Shown one piece after another: positions 34,204 through 43,112 of a stretch of 64,000 nucleotides of DNA. The stretch covers positions 186,001-250,000 of the forward strand of contig JBMNKZ010000009.1 of assembly GCA_050952465.1 (NCBI GenBank), in the 5' to 3' direction. The notes under the pieces are model-generated. The model did no database searches, was not told the DNA's origin, and worked only from the letters and a program-made list of their open reading frames with translations. This DNA is from DUPU01 sp050952465 (lineage in GTDB: Bacteria > Bacillota > Dehalobacteriia > Dehalobacteriales > Dehalobacteriaceae). Position numbers and translations under genes: made by a program. Positions within the stretch are counted from its first letter, which is position 1, and each line of letters begins with the position of its first letter.

Positions 34204-35006
34204 TGTTTACACAATTCTTTGGACTAAAACACAATCCTTTTACCAAGGAAATCCCTGTATCAGAACTTTTTCAGGGTTCCGATTTTCTTGAATTAGAGTC
34301 ACGATTGAAATATATCCAATCTACACGTGGCATTTTCCTTCTTACAGCAGAGGCTGGTACCGGAAAGACAACAGCACTCCGTCGGTTCTGTAATGGCCTC
34401 AATCCCGGGCTCTATCAGCCCTCTTACTATTCACTGACCACAGTTACGGTAATGGATTTCTACCGTGGTCTTATCATGAAGCTTGGCGAAGAACCTACTC
34501 ATAAGAAGGTGACCATGTTTGAACAGTTACAGAAACTGATTTACTCTTCTTATCACGATCAAAGGATAACACCCGTCATTATTATTGATGAGGCACAAAG
34601 CCTTAGCAACAAGGTTCTGGATGACCTGCGCATTCTGTTTAACTTTTCTATGGACAGCGAGAACCCATTTATTCTCATCCTTGCCGGGCAGACATCACTG
34701 AGAAACCGCCTGCAAATGGGAATTAATACCCCACTCCGCCAAAGAATCAATGTGAAATATCACTTGCAGGGATTGAAAAAAGAGGAACTTAAGGATTACA
34801 TTCACTCACGCCTAAAATACGCCGGGGCAATGGAAACAAATTTATTCTCAGATAGTGCCATTGATTCTATTTTTACCATTGCAAAGGGAGCTCCCAGACA
34901 AATCAACAACCTTGTAACTAGCTGCCTAATGTACGCTTGTGCAAACCAGATACGCTCATTGGACGAAGAGGTTGTTTACCAGGCAAACAGAGATATTGAA
35001 CTATAA
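34200..35006 (+). CDS. AAA ATPase of the transposon, TniB/ExeA type
   Basis: A 268-residue ATPase. Walker A is TAEAGTGKTTALRRF, Walker B is VIIIDEAQSLSN, sensor-1 lies in FILILAGQTSLRN, and the arginine region is LRQRINVKYHLQGL. The N-terminus FFGLKHNPFTKEIP is typical of ExeA-type proteins (general secretion ATPase lookalikes that are common as transposition partners). It should be the target-selection partner of the DDE transposase, translationally coupled through an ATGA overlap. Confidence 0.88.
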   Translation: MMFTQFFGLKHNPFTKEIPVSELFQGSDFLELESRLKYIQSTRGIFLLTAEAGTGKTTALRRFCNGLNPGLYQPSYYSLTTVTVMDFYRGLIMKLGEEPTHKKVTMFEQLQKLIYSSYHDQRITPVIIIDEAQSLSNKVLDDLRILFNFSMDSENPFILILAGQTSLRNRLQMGINTPLRQRINVKYHLQGLKKEELKDYIHSRLKYAGAMETNLFSDSAIDSIFTIAKGAPRQINNLVTSCLMYACANQIRSLDEEVVYQANRDIEL

Positions 35007-35017
35007 GGTCTAGTATT

Positions 35018-35045
35018 AAGCGGTTGGTCAAACGGCCGCTTTTTT
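35018..35045 (+). terminator. Terminator at the end of the transposon genes
   Basis: AAGCGG pairs with CCGCTT across 12 bases, with further GG/CC possibilities, followed by TTTT. It lies 12 bp after the ATPase stop. Confidence 0.75.
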
Positions 35046-35149
35046 CTATTCCAAAGTGACTTTGTAATTCATTTCTTGTATGATAGCCTGTTCAAATTTG
35101 ACTGAAAAGGCTTGATTTAAAATGAAATAAAGTGACTAAGATGTCAGTT

Positions 35150-35665
35150 TTAATTTGACGATTCACAGGTTAGGATTTCAAACTGTTGGAAAATCACTTC
35201 ATCTTGCTCGGGATACTCTAATATGTGCCTATAAACTCTTTCTCTGAATTCGTAAAGGGTACGTTCAGCCAGGTAAACCTCACCCAGGTTTCTTATACCT
35301 AGGGCATAATTGACCTGGAAGTTAAAGTAGAACTGCTCGATTAATTCTTGATCAGTATAACCAAACATGTTTTTGATAATCTCTAATGACATCAGTATAT
35401 TAACTGGAACATTGGGTCTGCCGGTATCAAGACAATACATGGGGGCAAACAGATCTTCGTTGATTTTACAAAAAACATGTTCATAGAAAACTGGTGCCCA
35501 GGTTTTGTTTAGTAGTTTGGCTACACTTGGTCTCATGGACTGGTAATGGCTAAAAAGTTCATCTTGATAGTGACTATCGTTTTTACGGAACATACTGCAA
35601 AACCACCCTAAAGTTAGTTTATCTTTTATTTGCTTTAAATATCTAACTATTACTTCGATATTCAC
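35150..35665 (-). pseudogene. IS1182-like transposase, 5-prime part (copy B, truncated by the inserted transposon)
   Basis: It encodes the first 166 or so residues of the transposase, with DUF772-type sequence: MFRKNDSHYQDELFSHYQSM, NVPVNILMSLEIIKNMFGYT and YALGIRNLGEVYLAERTLYE. The start is probably GTG at 35665. Native sequence stops at the transposon junction (35173). The last residues, TCESSN, are read from the transposon end and finish at 35150. Its true continuation is the fragment at 30761-31981. Confidence 0.88.
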
Positions 35666-36254
35666 AGTGGTTTATCCTGCTGTTTTACAATATTTTTGGG
35701 GTTTTTGCAGTGGAATCAACTGTTGGAAAATCACTTCATCTTGCTCGGGATACTCTAATATGTGCCTATAAACTCTTTCTCTGAATTCGTAAAGGGTACG
35801 TTCAGCCAGGTAAACCTCACCCAGGTTTCTTATACCTAGGGCATAATTGACCTGGAAGTTAAAGTAGAACTGCTCGATTAATTCTTGATCAGTATAACCA
35901 AACATGTTTTTGATAATCTCTAATGACATCAGTATATTAACTGGAACATTGGGTCTGCCGGTATCAAGACAATACATGGGGGCAAACAGATCTTCGTTGA
36001 TTTTACAAAAAACATGTTCATAGAAAACTGGTGCCCAGGTTTTGTTTAGTAGTTTGGCTACACTTGGTCTCATGGACTGGTAATGGCTAAAAAGTTCATC
36101 TTGATAGTGACTATCGTTTTTACGGAACATACTGCAAAACCACCCTAAAGTTAGTTTATCTTTTATTTGCTTTAAATATCTAACTATTACTTCGATATTC
36201 ACAGTGGTTTATCCTGCTGTTTTACAATATTTTTGGGGTTTTTGCAGTGGAATC
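35181..36254. repeat. Perfect 537-bp tandem duplication of the insertion-sequence end
   Basis: Copy one spans 35181-35717 and copy two 35718-36254, with no difference seen by eye. Each unit holds the 17-bp terminal repeat and the 5-prime part of the transposase gene. The unit boundary at 35717/35718 is exactly the outer tip of the element, which points to an insertion of one copy into another followed by recombination. Confidence 0.9.
35672..36202 (-). pseudogene. IS1182-like transposase, duplicated 5-prime fragment (copy A)
   Basis: It is identical to the copy B fragment through DEVIFQQ, after which the frame enters the terminal repeat of copy B (LIPLQKPQKYCKTAG) and stops at 35672. It can make only the N-terminal region of about 161 residues plus a foreign tail, without the catalytic domain. 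If translated it might bind element ends and inhibit transposition, but that is speculation. Confidence 0.88.
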
Positions 36255-36262
36255 ACAGATTT

Positions 36263-36736
36263 AAATAAAGATATTATTATAAAAACATAAATTCCCTATA
36301 CAAGAATAATATTCCGAAATACGGAATACTATTAAAGAACCTACCTAGTATAATTCTCATTACTTGTATTTAGGGATTAATAGAACTGATATTATAAAAG
36401 TACACTTATAATTTATTAATTATTTTAACGCTAATTGGGATTGTTCGAACATTCACAATCATGACACTTATATTTATCAATAGCTAAAAATCTAAAACAA
36501 ACAAATCGTCTAAACATATCACCAAAGAAATATTGCATTGTTCTACAAAATCATCATCCTAATAAAACTTATAAACTTCAGCTGACCAAACATAGTAAGG
36601 AAAAATCCCCCAAACATCGTCAAATTAAAAAGATTATTCTTATAGATTTAAAATGCACACAAAATTTAAAAATGAGGTGGTGAGGATGAACTAATAGATT
36701 CTCAAGTCATGTTTTATAAATAATGCTTATTATGGG
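36263..36736. other. AT-rich intergenic region before the island 2 amidohydrolase
   Basis: About 470 bp with no gene seen. It holds one notable signal, the palindrome at 36312-36326. The rest is strongly AT-rich with many possible -10 boxes. A promoter is expected but cannot be placed with confidence. Confidence 0.5.
36312..36326. promoter_or_regulatory. Probable IclR operator upstream of catabolic island 2
   Basis: TTCCG-AAATA-CGGAA, extended by one base each side to a 17-bp palindrome, has the same format as the sites at 5799 and 9123. It lies about 410 bp before the amidohydrolase, just beyond the mobile-element block, so the insertion at 30.6-36.25 kb did not remove it. Confidence 0.6.
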
Positions 36737-38203
36737 GTGTGGAAAGTGAATTTAAACAAAGAAGCTAAAACAGAATGTTGTGGAAAGAAATCTGAAGGAA
36801 TAAAGATCACTACGATACATGCAAGTTGGGTATATGCTTTTACCGGAGATGAACCAACTGTCTTAACTAATCATGATGTTGTACTTGTTAATGACCGGAT
36901 TGAGGAGATCGTACCGTGTTATAAAGGACATGCTGATTTAGAGATTGATGCTACGGGTAAAGTTGTCATTCCCGGCTTAATTAATCTTCATACTCATGCC
37001 AGTCCGGCTCAACATGGTACAACGGTAGATCTCTCAGTGGTAAGTAAAGCGCATCAAAAACACCCGGAACATCCATTGGACACCGTATTTCTTTACTCAT
37101 TATTTTTTCCACTAAGAAATTTGTTTGGCAGCAAATTGTCTAAGGAAGAAAGAGCAGCATTTCTAAAATTAGGATTAATGGCACTGATTCGAGGAGGTGC
37201 TACGACGGTAGTGGAACACTGCGGTTTAGGCGCAGATATTTTTGCTGAGATCGCGATGGAAATGGGTGCACGTGTGTATGTTGGTAAATCATATACAAGC
37301 CTACAAAGGATGCCTATTTTATATAGTGGACAAATCCTTTATGAAGAGGAAGTAAAGAATCCGTTTTTTGGATTAGAGCAAGGAATAGAGCTTCATAAAC
37401 GTTACCATGGGGCAGGCCAAGATAGGGTGCGGGTAATGTTAACGCCCCATGCCACTGAGACATGCAGTCCTGAGGTATTGCGAGCCACCCGTGAGGCTGC
37501 AGATAAGCTCGGTTGCGGTGTTCATATCCATTTAGCTCAGAGTAAAGCTGAGGTGGAGCGTATTAGAAAAGGATATAACCAAACTCCCGTTGAGTATCTG
37601 CATGAGCTGGGTATTTTGGGTCCAGATTGTCTTGCTGCTCATTGTGTGTACACAGACGAAAAAGATTGGAACTTACTAAGTAAGACCAATACCACACAAG
37701 TTCATTGTGCAACCACTTTTTCTAAAGGAGGAGTTTCTCTACCATTAAAACCATTTGTGGAAAATGGAATTAATGTAGGCTTAGGCACTGATTCTTTTCA
37801 TACAGACTATATCATTGAATTAAGAACAACAGCACTTCAAGGGAAATTAATTGAACAGAGTCCTTGGGCTGCAACAGCAGGAGACGTTCTTGCTTATGCC
37901 ACGCTAAATGGGGCTAAAGCTTTGAATCGGACAGATTTAGGTAGGATATCTCCCGGTGCGAAAGCTGATTTATTAATTGTGGATCTTAGCGGTTTGCATA
38001 ATGCTCCGGTGTTAGAACCTTTACGCAATTTAGTTTATTTATCCAGCCAGGCTGATATAGACACAGTAATTATTGATGGACAGGTTATTGTAAGGGGCGG
38101 TCACTTTAAAAACATTGATGAAAAAGAAGCACTCAAGGCAGCCCAGCCTGTTTTTGATAAATTATGGGGTCTCGCTGAAGAGGAGGGATTGATTACGCGA
38201 TAA
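36737..38203 (+). CDS. Amidohydrolase / deaminase of the ATZ-TRZ, SsnA, guanine deaminase group
   Basis: A 488-residue metal-dependent hydrolase with the TIM-barrel set: H85 and H87 in LINLHTHASPAQHG, the histidine in HIHLAQSKAEVERI, the histidine of LAAHCVYTDEKDW and the aspartate of LGTDSFHTDYI. This pattern fits deaminases or dechlorinases of amino-heterocycles (cytosine, guanine, 8-oxoguanine, triazines) rather than ring-opening enzymes. The N-terminal 20 residues are unusual, with a CC pair, and the GTG start at 36737 is uncertain; GTG 36746 is an alternative. It leads catabolic island 2, in front of a TRAP transporter and a molybdenum hydroxylase, so it may deaminate the imported ring. 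Confidence 0.85.
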   Translation: MWKVNLNKEAKTECCGKKSEGIKITTIHASWVYAFTGDEPTVLTNHDVVLVNDRIEEIVPCYKGHADLEIDATGKVVIPGLINLHTHASPAQHGTTVDLSVVSKAHQKHPEHPLDTVFLYSLFFPLRNLFGSKLSKEERAAFLKLGLMALIRGGATTVVEHCGLGADIFAEIAMEMGARVYVGKSYTSLQRMPILYSGQILYEEEVKNPFFGLEQGIELHKRYHGAGQDRVRVMLTPHATETCSPEVLRATREAADKLGCGVHIHLAQSKAEVERIRKGYNQTPVEYLHELGILGPDCLAAHCVYTDEKDWNLLSKTNTTQVHCATTFSKGGVSLPLKPFVENGINVGLGTDSFHTDYIIELRTTALQGKLIEQSPWAATAGDVLAYATLNGAKALNRTDLGRISPGAKADLLIVDLSGLHNAPVLEPLRNLVYLSSQADIDTVIIDGQVIVRGGHFKNIDEKEALKAAQPVFDKLWGLAEEEGLITR

Positions 38204-38331
38204 ATAATTAACAATTATAGTCAAAGGAGGGATAAATAATCTGATTCAAGTTTTTGACACATACTTCAAGGCCTAAATCATGCTATCACAATTATTAAAA
38301 GAAACAAATTAAAATTTAGGAGGTAAGTATA

Positions 38332-39360
38332 ATGAAATTGCGTTTAGCAGCATGTTTATTAGTTATCTTTTTGTTTTCCAGTTTGGTTGTTGGTTGTGGG
38401 GGAACTGATAATGCCTCGACTGGTGAAAATCAATCGCAAGAACAGTCTTCAGAAAAGGCCGCGTCTAATGAGCCGTTATTCCTAAATTTTGCTACGGCCG
38501 CTGTTGGAGGGGGCTGGTATGTGTATGGTGGGGCAATTGGTACAACTATTGAGAGACATATACCGAATGCAAAAGTAACTGTTATGACCAGTCTCGGGAC
38601 AATGGATAATCTAAAAATGCTTCAATCTGGACAAGCAGATATGGCTTTATTAAATCCAAGAGAACCTTACGAAGCTTATAACGGGATCGGTGCATTTAAA
38701 GATCTGGGGGCTTTTGAAGATCTGCGTGTGCTTTTTAATAGTGTTACAGTTCCATTGCATATTGTCGTCAGAAAGGATTCTGGAATTAATAGTTTTGAGG
38801 ATATAAAAGGAAAAGTAATAGGAGATGGGGAGACCACTTCTGTGCTTCCGCAGATGATAGACGCATTGCTTGAGGGATATGGAATGACAAGAGACGATTT
38901 TAAATCTGTATCACTAGGGCGTACAGACAGATTCGAGGCTTTGAAGGATAGCCGAATTGATGTTATGTTTGAATTTGTTGGCTTGGGCAGCCCGAATATG
39001 ACTGAATTGATGACAACTGATGATTATAAATTTATACCTGTGGATAATCAGGTTTTAGAAAAGATTAAAACAAAACACCCATATTACAGTCCGGGAGTGC
39101 TAGCTGCTGGTTCATATGATGGTCAAGAACAGGATATCTCCACTATCGTGCAACAAGGTATCATTGGGGTAAGAGCAGATATGGACGAAGAAATTGCTTA
39201 CCAAATAGCAAAAACCTACTTTGAATATAATGATGAAGTTGTTCAGACCTATGCCCCGGCTGCCGAAATTACCCTTGAAAAAGCAACCGCAAGCTTAATG
39301 GGCATCCCCCTTCATCCTGGTAGTGAAAATTATTTCAAAGAAAAAGGTATAGTAAAGTAG
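38332..39360 (+). CDS. TAXI-family TRAP transporter substrate-binding lipoprotein
   Basis: A 342-residue receptor with a lipoprotein signal (lipobox LVVGC). The mature part opens LFLNFATAAVGGGWYVYGGA and has VTVMTSLGTMDNLKMLQSGQADMALLNP shared out over two strands, as in TAXI-TRAP binding proteins. It delivers a solute to the fused permease downstream, using a sodium or proton gradient. It has a strong AGGAGG and is separated from the permease by a hairpin. The solute is probably the heterocycle handled by island 2; no ligand can be read from sequence. Confidence 0.9.
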   Translation: MKLRLAACLLVIFLFSSLVVGCGGTDNASTGENQSQEQSSEKAASNEPLFLNFATAAVGGGWYVYGGAIGTTIERHIPNAKVTVMTSLGTMDNLKMLQSGQADMALLNPREPYEAYNGIGAFKDLGAFEDLRVLFNSVTVPLHIVVRKDSGINSFEDIKGKVIGDGETTSVLPQMIDALLEGYGMTRDDFKSVSLGRTDRFEALKDSRIDVMFEFVGLGSPNMTELMTTDDYKFIPVDNQVLEKIKTKHPYYSPGVLAAGSYDGQEQDISTIVQQGIIGVRADMDEEIAYQIAKTYFEYNDEVVQTYAPAAEITLEKATASLMGIPLHPGSENYFKEKGIVK

Positions 39361-39394
39361 AATTTTTTAAAACTGTTGCTTGGGAAATTCTATT

Positions 39395-39422
39395 CCCTGC
39401 AAAATCCTAGTATTTTGCAGGG
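39395..39422 (+). promoter_or_regulatory. Perfect 11-bp hairpin between the binding protein and permease genes
   Basis: CCCTGCAAAAT pairs perfectly with ATTTTGCAGGG over a 6-base loop. There is no T-run, so it is more likely a message-stabilising or partial-stop element that favours binding protein over permease. Confidence 0.6.
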
Positions 39423-39478
39423 AGGTAGTTTCTCATTAAGCCTGTTTTAATATTCTTAATGCTTAAGGAGGTAACATC

Positions 39479-41407
39479 GTGGCACAAGAACAGCGTCTTA
39501 GACTAGAAGAAGAGGAACCGGTTAGTAAGCTAAATCCGTTCTCTGATAAATTGGTTTATTATCTGGGGATAGCTATGGCTTTGTTTCATTTATATATTGC
39601 AACATTAGGCCTACTACCGCCAAAAATTTCTATGGCAATACACTTAATGTTTCCTATGGTAATGGGTTTTTTAATGTATCCTCTTTTTACAAAAGCAAAA
39701 GGCAAAGGTTATCTTGTTTTAGATTACTTGCTAGCAGCCTTAGGTGCAGTAACAACTCTATATATTGTTTTCAATTATCAAGCTATATTAGATAGGGTTG
39801 GAACACCTCAAACAGTTGAAGGTGTCTTGGGTTTACTTCTTACATTGTTACTTTTAGAATTGGGTCGTAGAACCATGGGCTGGCCCATGCCGATACTAGC
39901 AGTAGTTTTTATTGCTTATGCTTTATTTGGATCATTAATGCCTACAGCTATAGCCCATAAAGGACTGTCATTAAAGTTTTTGGCAAACTTTTTATACACA
40001 AGTGGGGAAGGAATTTTTGGTTTTCCCATTGCAGTAATGACAAGGTTTATCTTTCTATTTATCCTTTTTGGTGCTTTATTACAAGCTTCAGGGGCGGGTC
40101 AGGTGATTATTGATATAGCCGCTGCTCTTACAGGTAGATCCAAAGGTGGCCCTGCCAAAGTTGCAGTTATTTCCAGCGGTTTATTTGGTTCAATTTCCGG
40201 TAGTGCCATAGCTAATGTTCTAGGAACTGGTTCATTTACCATTCCTATGATGAAGAAGCTGGGATACCCTTCCCACTTTGCTGCAGCTGTTGAGGCAGTA
40301 GCGTCTACAGGTGGCACGATTTTGCCTCCTGTTATGGGCGCTGTTGCGTTTATTATGGCCGAAATGATGGGAGTTTCTTATTATCAAGTAGCTATAGCGG
40401 CCATTGTTCCCGGAGTGTTTTATTATATATCTGCACTTGTTATGGTTCATTTACGTGCTTGTAAGCTTGGTATGAAGGGTCAACCGATGGAACAGCTTCC
40501 TAATGCTATGAAGATTATGAAGGAGCGGGGGCATTTACTAATTCCTCTATTTGTGCTAGTTTATACTATGTTTGTCATGGAACTGAGCCCTAGTTTATCG
40601 GCAGTATATGCGTGTGTCTCAATTGTATTGGTTAGTTATTTGAAAAAGGACACCAGGATGAGCATGAGAACATTATTGGATTCTTTGGCCAAGTCAGGTA
40701 AAACCTCAGCACAGGTGTCGGCGGCTTGCGCATTAGCCGGTGTCATTATAGGTGTTTGTATATCTTCTGGTTTAGCATTACGGGTTTCTACCATACTAAC
40801 AAATTTAAGTTCCGGCTCTACTATAATGCTTTTAGCATTTGCCATGCTTTCATCAATTATACTTGGAATGGGCGTTACCGCGACAGTAGCATACATTATG
40901 CCTGCCATGCTGGTCGTACCTGCATTGGTGAATGCGGGCATTAATCCTATGGCGGCCAATCTTTTTATCTTATATTTTGCGAGTATTTCTTATATTACAC
41001 CTCCCGTTGCTTTGGCAGCATACGCGGCTGCTGGTATCGCTGGTTCAGATCCTTTTAAAACGGGTTTCGCTGCCTGTAAGTTGGGTATTGCCGGGATGTT
41101 TGTTCCATTTTTGTTTGTCTTAAATCCAGCACTTGTTTTACAAGGAAGTGTGACAGAAATTCTTATGTCCATACCAAGTTCTTTTGTTGGAATATTAATG
41201 ATTGCTGTTGCTGTTGAAGGATGGCTTGTTTGTAAGGCGCGATGGTATGAAAGATTATTATTAGTAGTAGGAGCATTGCTGTTATTAAAGGTTGGTCTAA
41301 TAACTGATGCTATTGGTGTAATAATTTTGGCAGGAGTTTATGTCTTACAGAAACAAAGAATTAAAAGGGACATATCTTTTGTTAATAGCTCCGCTCAAAA
41401 AGCATAA
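39479..41407 (+). CDS. TRAP transporter permease, fused 4TM/12TM subunits
   Basis: A 642-residue membrane protein with many hydrophobic segments, long enough for fused small (DctQ-like) and large (DctM-like) TRAP subunits. The large-subunit core shows GLFGSISGSAIANVLGTGSF, VEAVASTGGTILPPVMGAVA and the second-half repeat ILGMGVTATVAYIMPAML with ISYITPPVALAAY. This architecture is the usual partner of TAXI binding proteins. The start is GTG behind AAGGAGGT. The next 286 bp contain no gene. Confidence 0.92.
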   Translation: MAQEQRLRLEEEEPVSKLNPFSDKLVYYLGIAMALFHLYIATLGLLPPKISMAIHLMFPMVMGFLMYPLFTKAKGKGYLVLDYLLAALGAVTTLYIVFNYQAILDRVGTPQTVEGVLGLLLTLLLLELGRRTMGWPMPILAVVFIAYALFGSLMPTAIAHKGLSLKFLANFLYTSGEGIFGFPIAVMTRFIFLFILFGALLQASGAGQVIIDIAAALTGRSKGGPAKVAVISSGLFGSISGSAIANVLGTGSFTIPMMKKLGYPSHFAAAVEAVASTGGTILPPVMGAVAFIMAEMMGVSYYQVAIAAIVPGVFYYISALVMVHLRACKLGMKGQPMEQLPNAMKIMKERGHLLIPLFVLVYTMFVMELSPSLSAVYACVSIVLVSYLKKDTRMSMRTLLDSLAKSGKTSAQVSAACALAGVIIGVCISSGLALRVSTILTNLSSGSTIMLLAFAMLSSIILGMGVTATVAYIMPAMLVVPALVNAGINPMAANLFILYFASISYITPPVALAAYAAAGIAGSDPFKTGFAACKLGIAGMFVPFLFVLNPALVLQGSVTEILMSIPSSFVGILMIAVAVEGWLVCKARWYERLLLVVGALLLLKVGLITDAIGVIILAGVYVLQKQRIKRDISFVNSSAQKA

Positions 41408-41693
41408 GAACATGCAAAAAATGTTCCATTATGAACTCACTGTCCTATTTTCAGGAGAAGATTGAGATGGTAGTACCAGTTGATTTGCATGTATGGGGTA
41501 CTTAAATTTGTACCATAAAAATTTCAATTGGCTACTATCATTGCACTTTTAGAGATGCAAAAGATTACGGTTATATCTAGAACCATGACGTGTAATTTTC
41601 GGGTCTTAATATAGGAAGATAAGCTATATTAAAGCCCTATTTTTATAAGAATTTAGCCCGAAACAAAACAACATGGTTGATTGAGGTGAAGAT

Positions 41694-42578
41694 ATGTTTA
41701 TTCATGATTTTAAATACGTTAAGCCCAAAACACTAAAAGAAGTTCATGCCTTTCTTAATCAACAGTATCCCATAGCTAAAGTTTTAGCTGGAGGGACTGA
41801 CCTTTTTGTACGCATGGAGAGAGGACTAAACCCAGGGTTCCTCATTGACATTAAGGGATTAGGTTTAGATTATTGTCGATTGGAAGAGGGTGTTCTCCAA
41901 ATTGGAGCGACTGCTACTTTATCTAGTCTACTTACGAACCCAATTGTCAAAAAGAGGGCTATTCCACTATGGGAAGCAATAGATGTGATGGCTTCGGTTC
42001 AAGTACGCAACCGGGCGACAATTGGTGGTAACCTTTGTAATGCTGCACCTTCAGCAGATATTTTCCCGCCGTTAAGTGTACTTGAGGCTGAATTAGTAAT
42101 TGCCAATGATGATTGTGTTCGAAAGATTTCTGTAGATGAGTTTTGTTATGGGCCTGGCAAAACAACCTTGAAAAAAGGAGAAATACTTACCGAGATTTTA
42201 ATACCCGAGATGGAAGAAAATTCAGCTGGTGCTTATTGTAAATATTTGCGGACAGCAGAGGATATTGCAATTTCAGGGGTAGCTGCTTGGTTTAAGTTGG
42301 ATACAGATAATAACTGTCAGCATGTACGTATTACCCTTGGCGCAGTCGGGCCTACACCCCTTCGGGCAATTGCCGCGGAATCATTCTTACTGGGCAAAGA
42401 AGTGTGTGAAACAAATATATTACAAGCTGCGGAAATTGCCTCTAATGAAGCCAAACCAATAGATGATGTTCGATCAACAGCCCAATATAGAAAAGAGTTG
42501 ATTAGGGTATTGACTGCCCGGGCACTAAGGACAGCTTTATCCCGTTGTTCCAATAACATCCAAGGAGGTTTGGAATAA
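41694..42578 (+). CDS. Molybdenum hydroxylase, FAD-binding subunit (enzyme 3)
   Basis: A 294-residue CoxM/XdhB-type subunit with VLAGGTDLFVRMERG and ATIGGNLCNAAPSADIFPPL for FAD binding and DDVRSTAQYRKEL near the end. It is the first gene of an FAD-FeS-Mo set, the same order as enzyme 2. The stop overlaps the next ATG (TAATG). It lies 286 bp after the TRAP permease, so a separate promoter is possible. Confidence 0.9.
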   Translation: MFIHDFKYVKPKTLKEVHAFLNQQYPIAKVLAGGTDLFVRMERGLNPGFLIDIKGLGLDYCRLEEGVLQIGATATLSSLLTNPIVKKRAIPLWEAIDVMASVQVRNRATIGGNLCNAAPSADIFPPLSVLEAELVIANDDCVRKISVDEFCYGPGKTTLKKGEILTEILIPEMEENSAGAYCKYLRTAEDIAISGVAAWFKLDTDNNCQHVRITLGAVGPTPLRAIAAESFLLGKEVCETNILQAAEIASNEAKPIDDVRSTAQYRKELIRVLTARALRTALSRCSNNIQGGLE

Positions 42579-43084
42579 TGGAAAGCATAATGTACAATAT
42601 TTCGTTAACGGTTAATGGTACCATATACGACCTACAGGTACCGGCAAGAAAACGATTAGTTGACATTTTACGATACGATTTATCTTTGATGGGAACACAT
42701 GAAAGTTGTGGAACGGGGGATTGTGGTGCCTGTACGGTTATTCTCGACGGTAAAGCGGTTAATTCTTGCCTGGTGTTAGCAGTTGAGGCAGACGGTTCTG
42801 TTATAGAAACAATTGAAGGATTAGCAAAAGGAGAAAAGCTGCATCCAATTCAAGAGGCGTTTTTAGAGGAAGGTGCCGTACAATGTGGATTTTGCACACC
42901 AGGAATGGTCATGACTGCGAAGGCTTTATTAGAGAAAAATCTTAATCCTTCTGAAGAAGAGATCAAAAGAGAATTAGCCGGTAATCTGTGTCGTTGTACT
43001 GGATATGAACGTATTATTAAAGCTGTTTCAAAGGCAGCGAAGACAATGGCAGCGGAATCCTGTTTAGATAGGCGACAAAAATAG
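42578..43084 (+). CDS. Molybdenum hydroxylase, [2Fe-2S] subunit (enzyme 3)
   Basis: A 168-residue iron-sulfur subunit with C44, C49, C52 and C64 for the first cluster (ESCGTGDCGACT, VNSC) and CGFCTPGM plus NLCRCTGYER for the second. AAGGAGG lies before the overlapping start. It carries electrons between the molybdenum site and FAD of enzyme 3. Confidence 0.92.
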   Translation: MESIMYNISLTVNGTIYDLQVPARKRLVDILRYDLSLMGTHESCGTGDCGACTVILDGKAVNSCLVLAVEADGSVIETIEGLAKGEKLHPIQEAFLEEGAVQCGFCTPGMVMTAKALLEKNLNPSEEEIKRELAGNLCRCTGYERIIKAVSKAAKTMAAESCLDRRQK

Positions 43085-43112
43085 AAATTACAATCAGGGA
43101 AAGGAGAAGGTT

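Larger units (their letters stand above)
31982..35167. mobile_element. Three-gene TniA/TniB-like transposon inside the IS1182-like element
   Basis: A 3186-bp element with terminal repeats TGTAAATCATCAAATTAA (left) and, inverted, TGTGAATCGTCAAATTAA (right), 16 of 18 matching and beginning with TG as in Mu/Tn7/Tn552-type transposons. A 6-bp target duplication, GGTTAG, lies at 31976-31981 and 35168-35173. A second motif, AGTCAAATTT, recurs inside both ends (from 32023, and from 35103 on the other strand), as expected for several transposase-binding sites. Cargo is limited to a zinc-ribbon protein, a DDE transposase and an AAA ATPase. It looks complete and recent. Confidence 0.88.
30622..36254. 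mobile_element. IS1182-like insertion sequence, partly duplicated and interrupted by a second transposon
   Basis: Both outer ends carry the same 17-bp inverted repeat GATTCCACTGCAAAAAC (30622-30638 and, inverted, 36238-36254). The block is flanked by 8-bp direct repeats ACAGATTT (30614-30621 and 36255-36262). The transposase reads on the minus strand and is split: its 5-prime part is near 35.2-35.7 kb and its 3-prime part at 30.8-32.0 kb, separated by a 3.2 kb three-gene transposon. Removing that insert and the tandem copy gives an element of about 1.9 kb with a transposase of about 570 residues, normal for IS1182 relatives. The element now cannot make an intact transposase. Confidence 0.88.

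Noticed and set aside
35181..36254. Long direct repeats as a CRISPR array
   Set aside because: Only two 537-bp units exist, they hold an insertion-sequence end and transposase coding sequence, and there are no spacers. No CRISPR array or cas gene was seen in the window.
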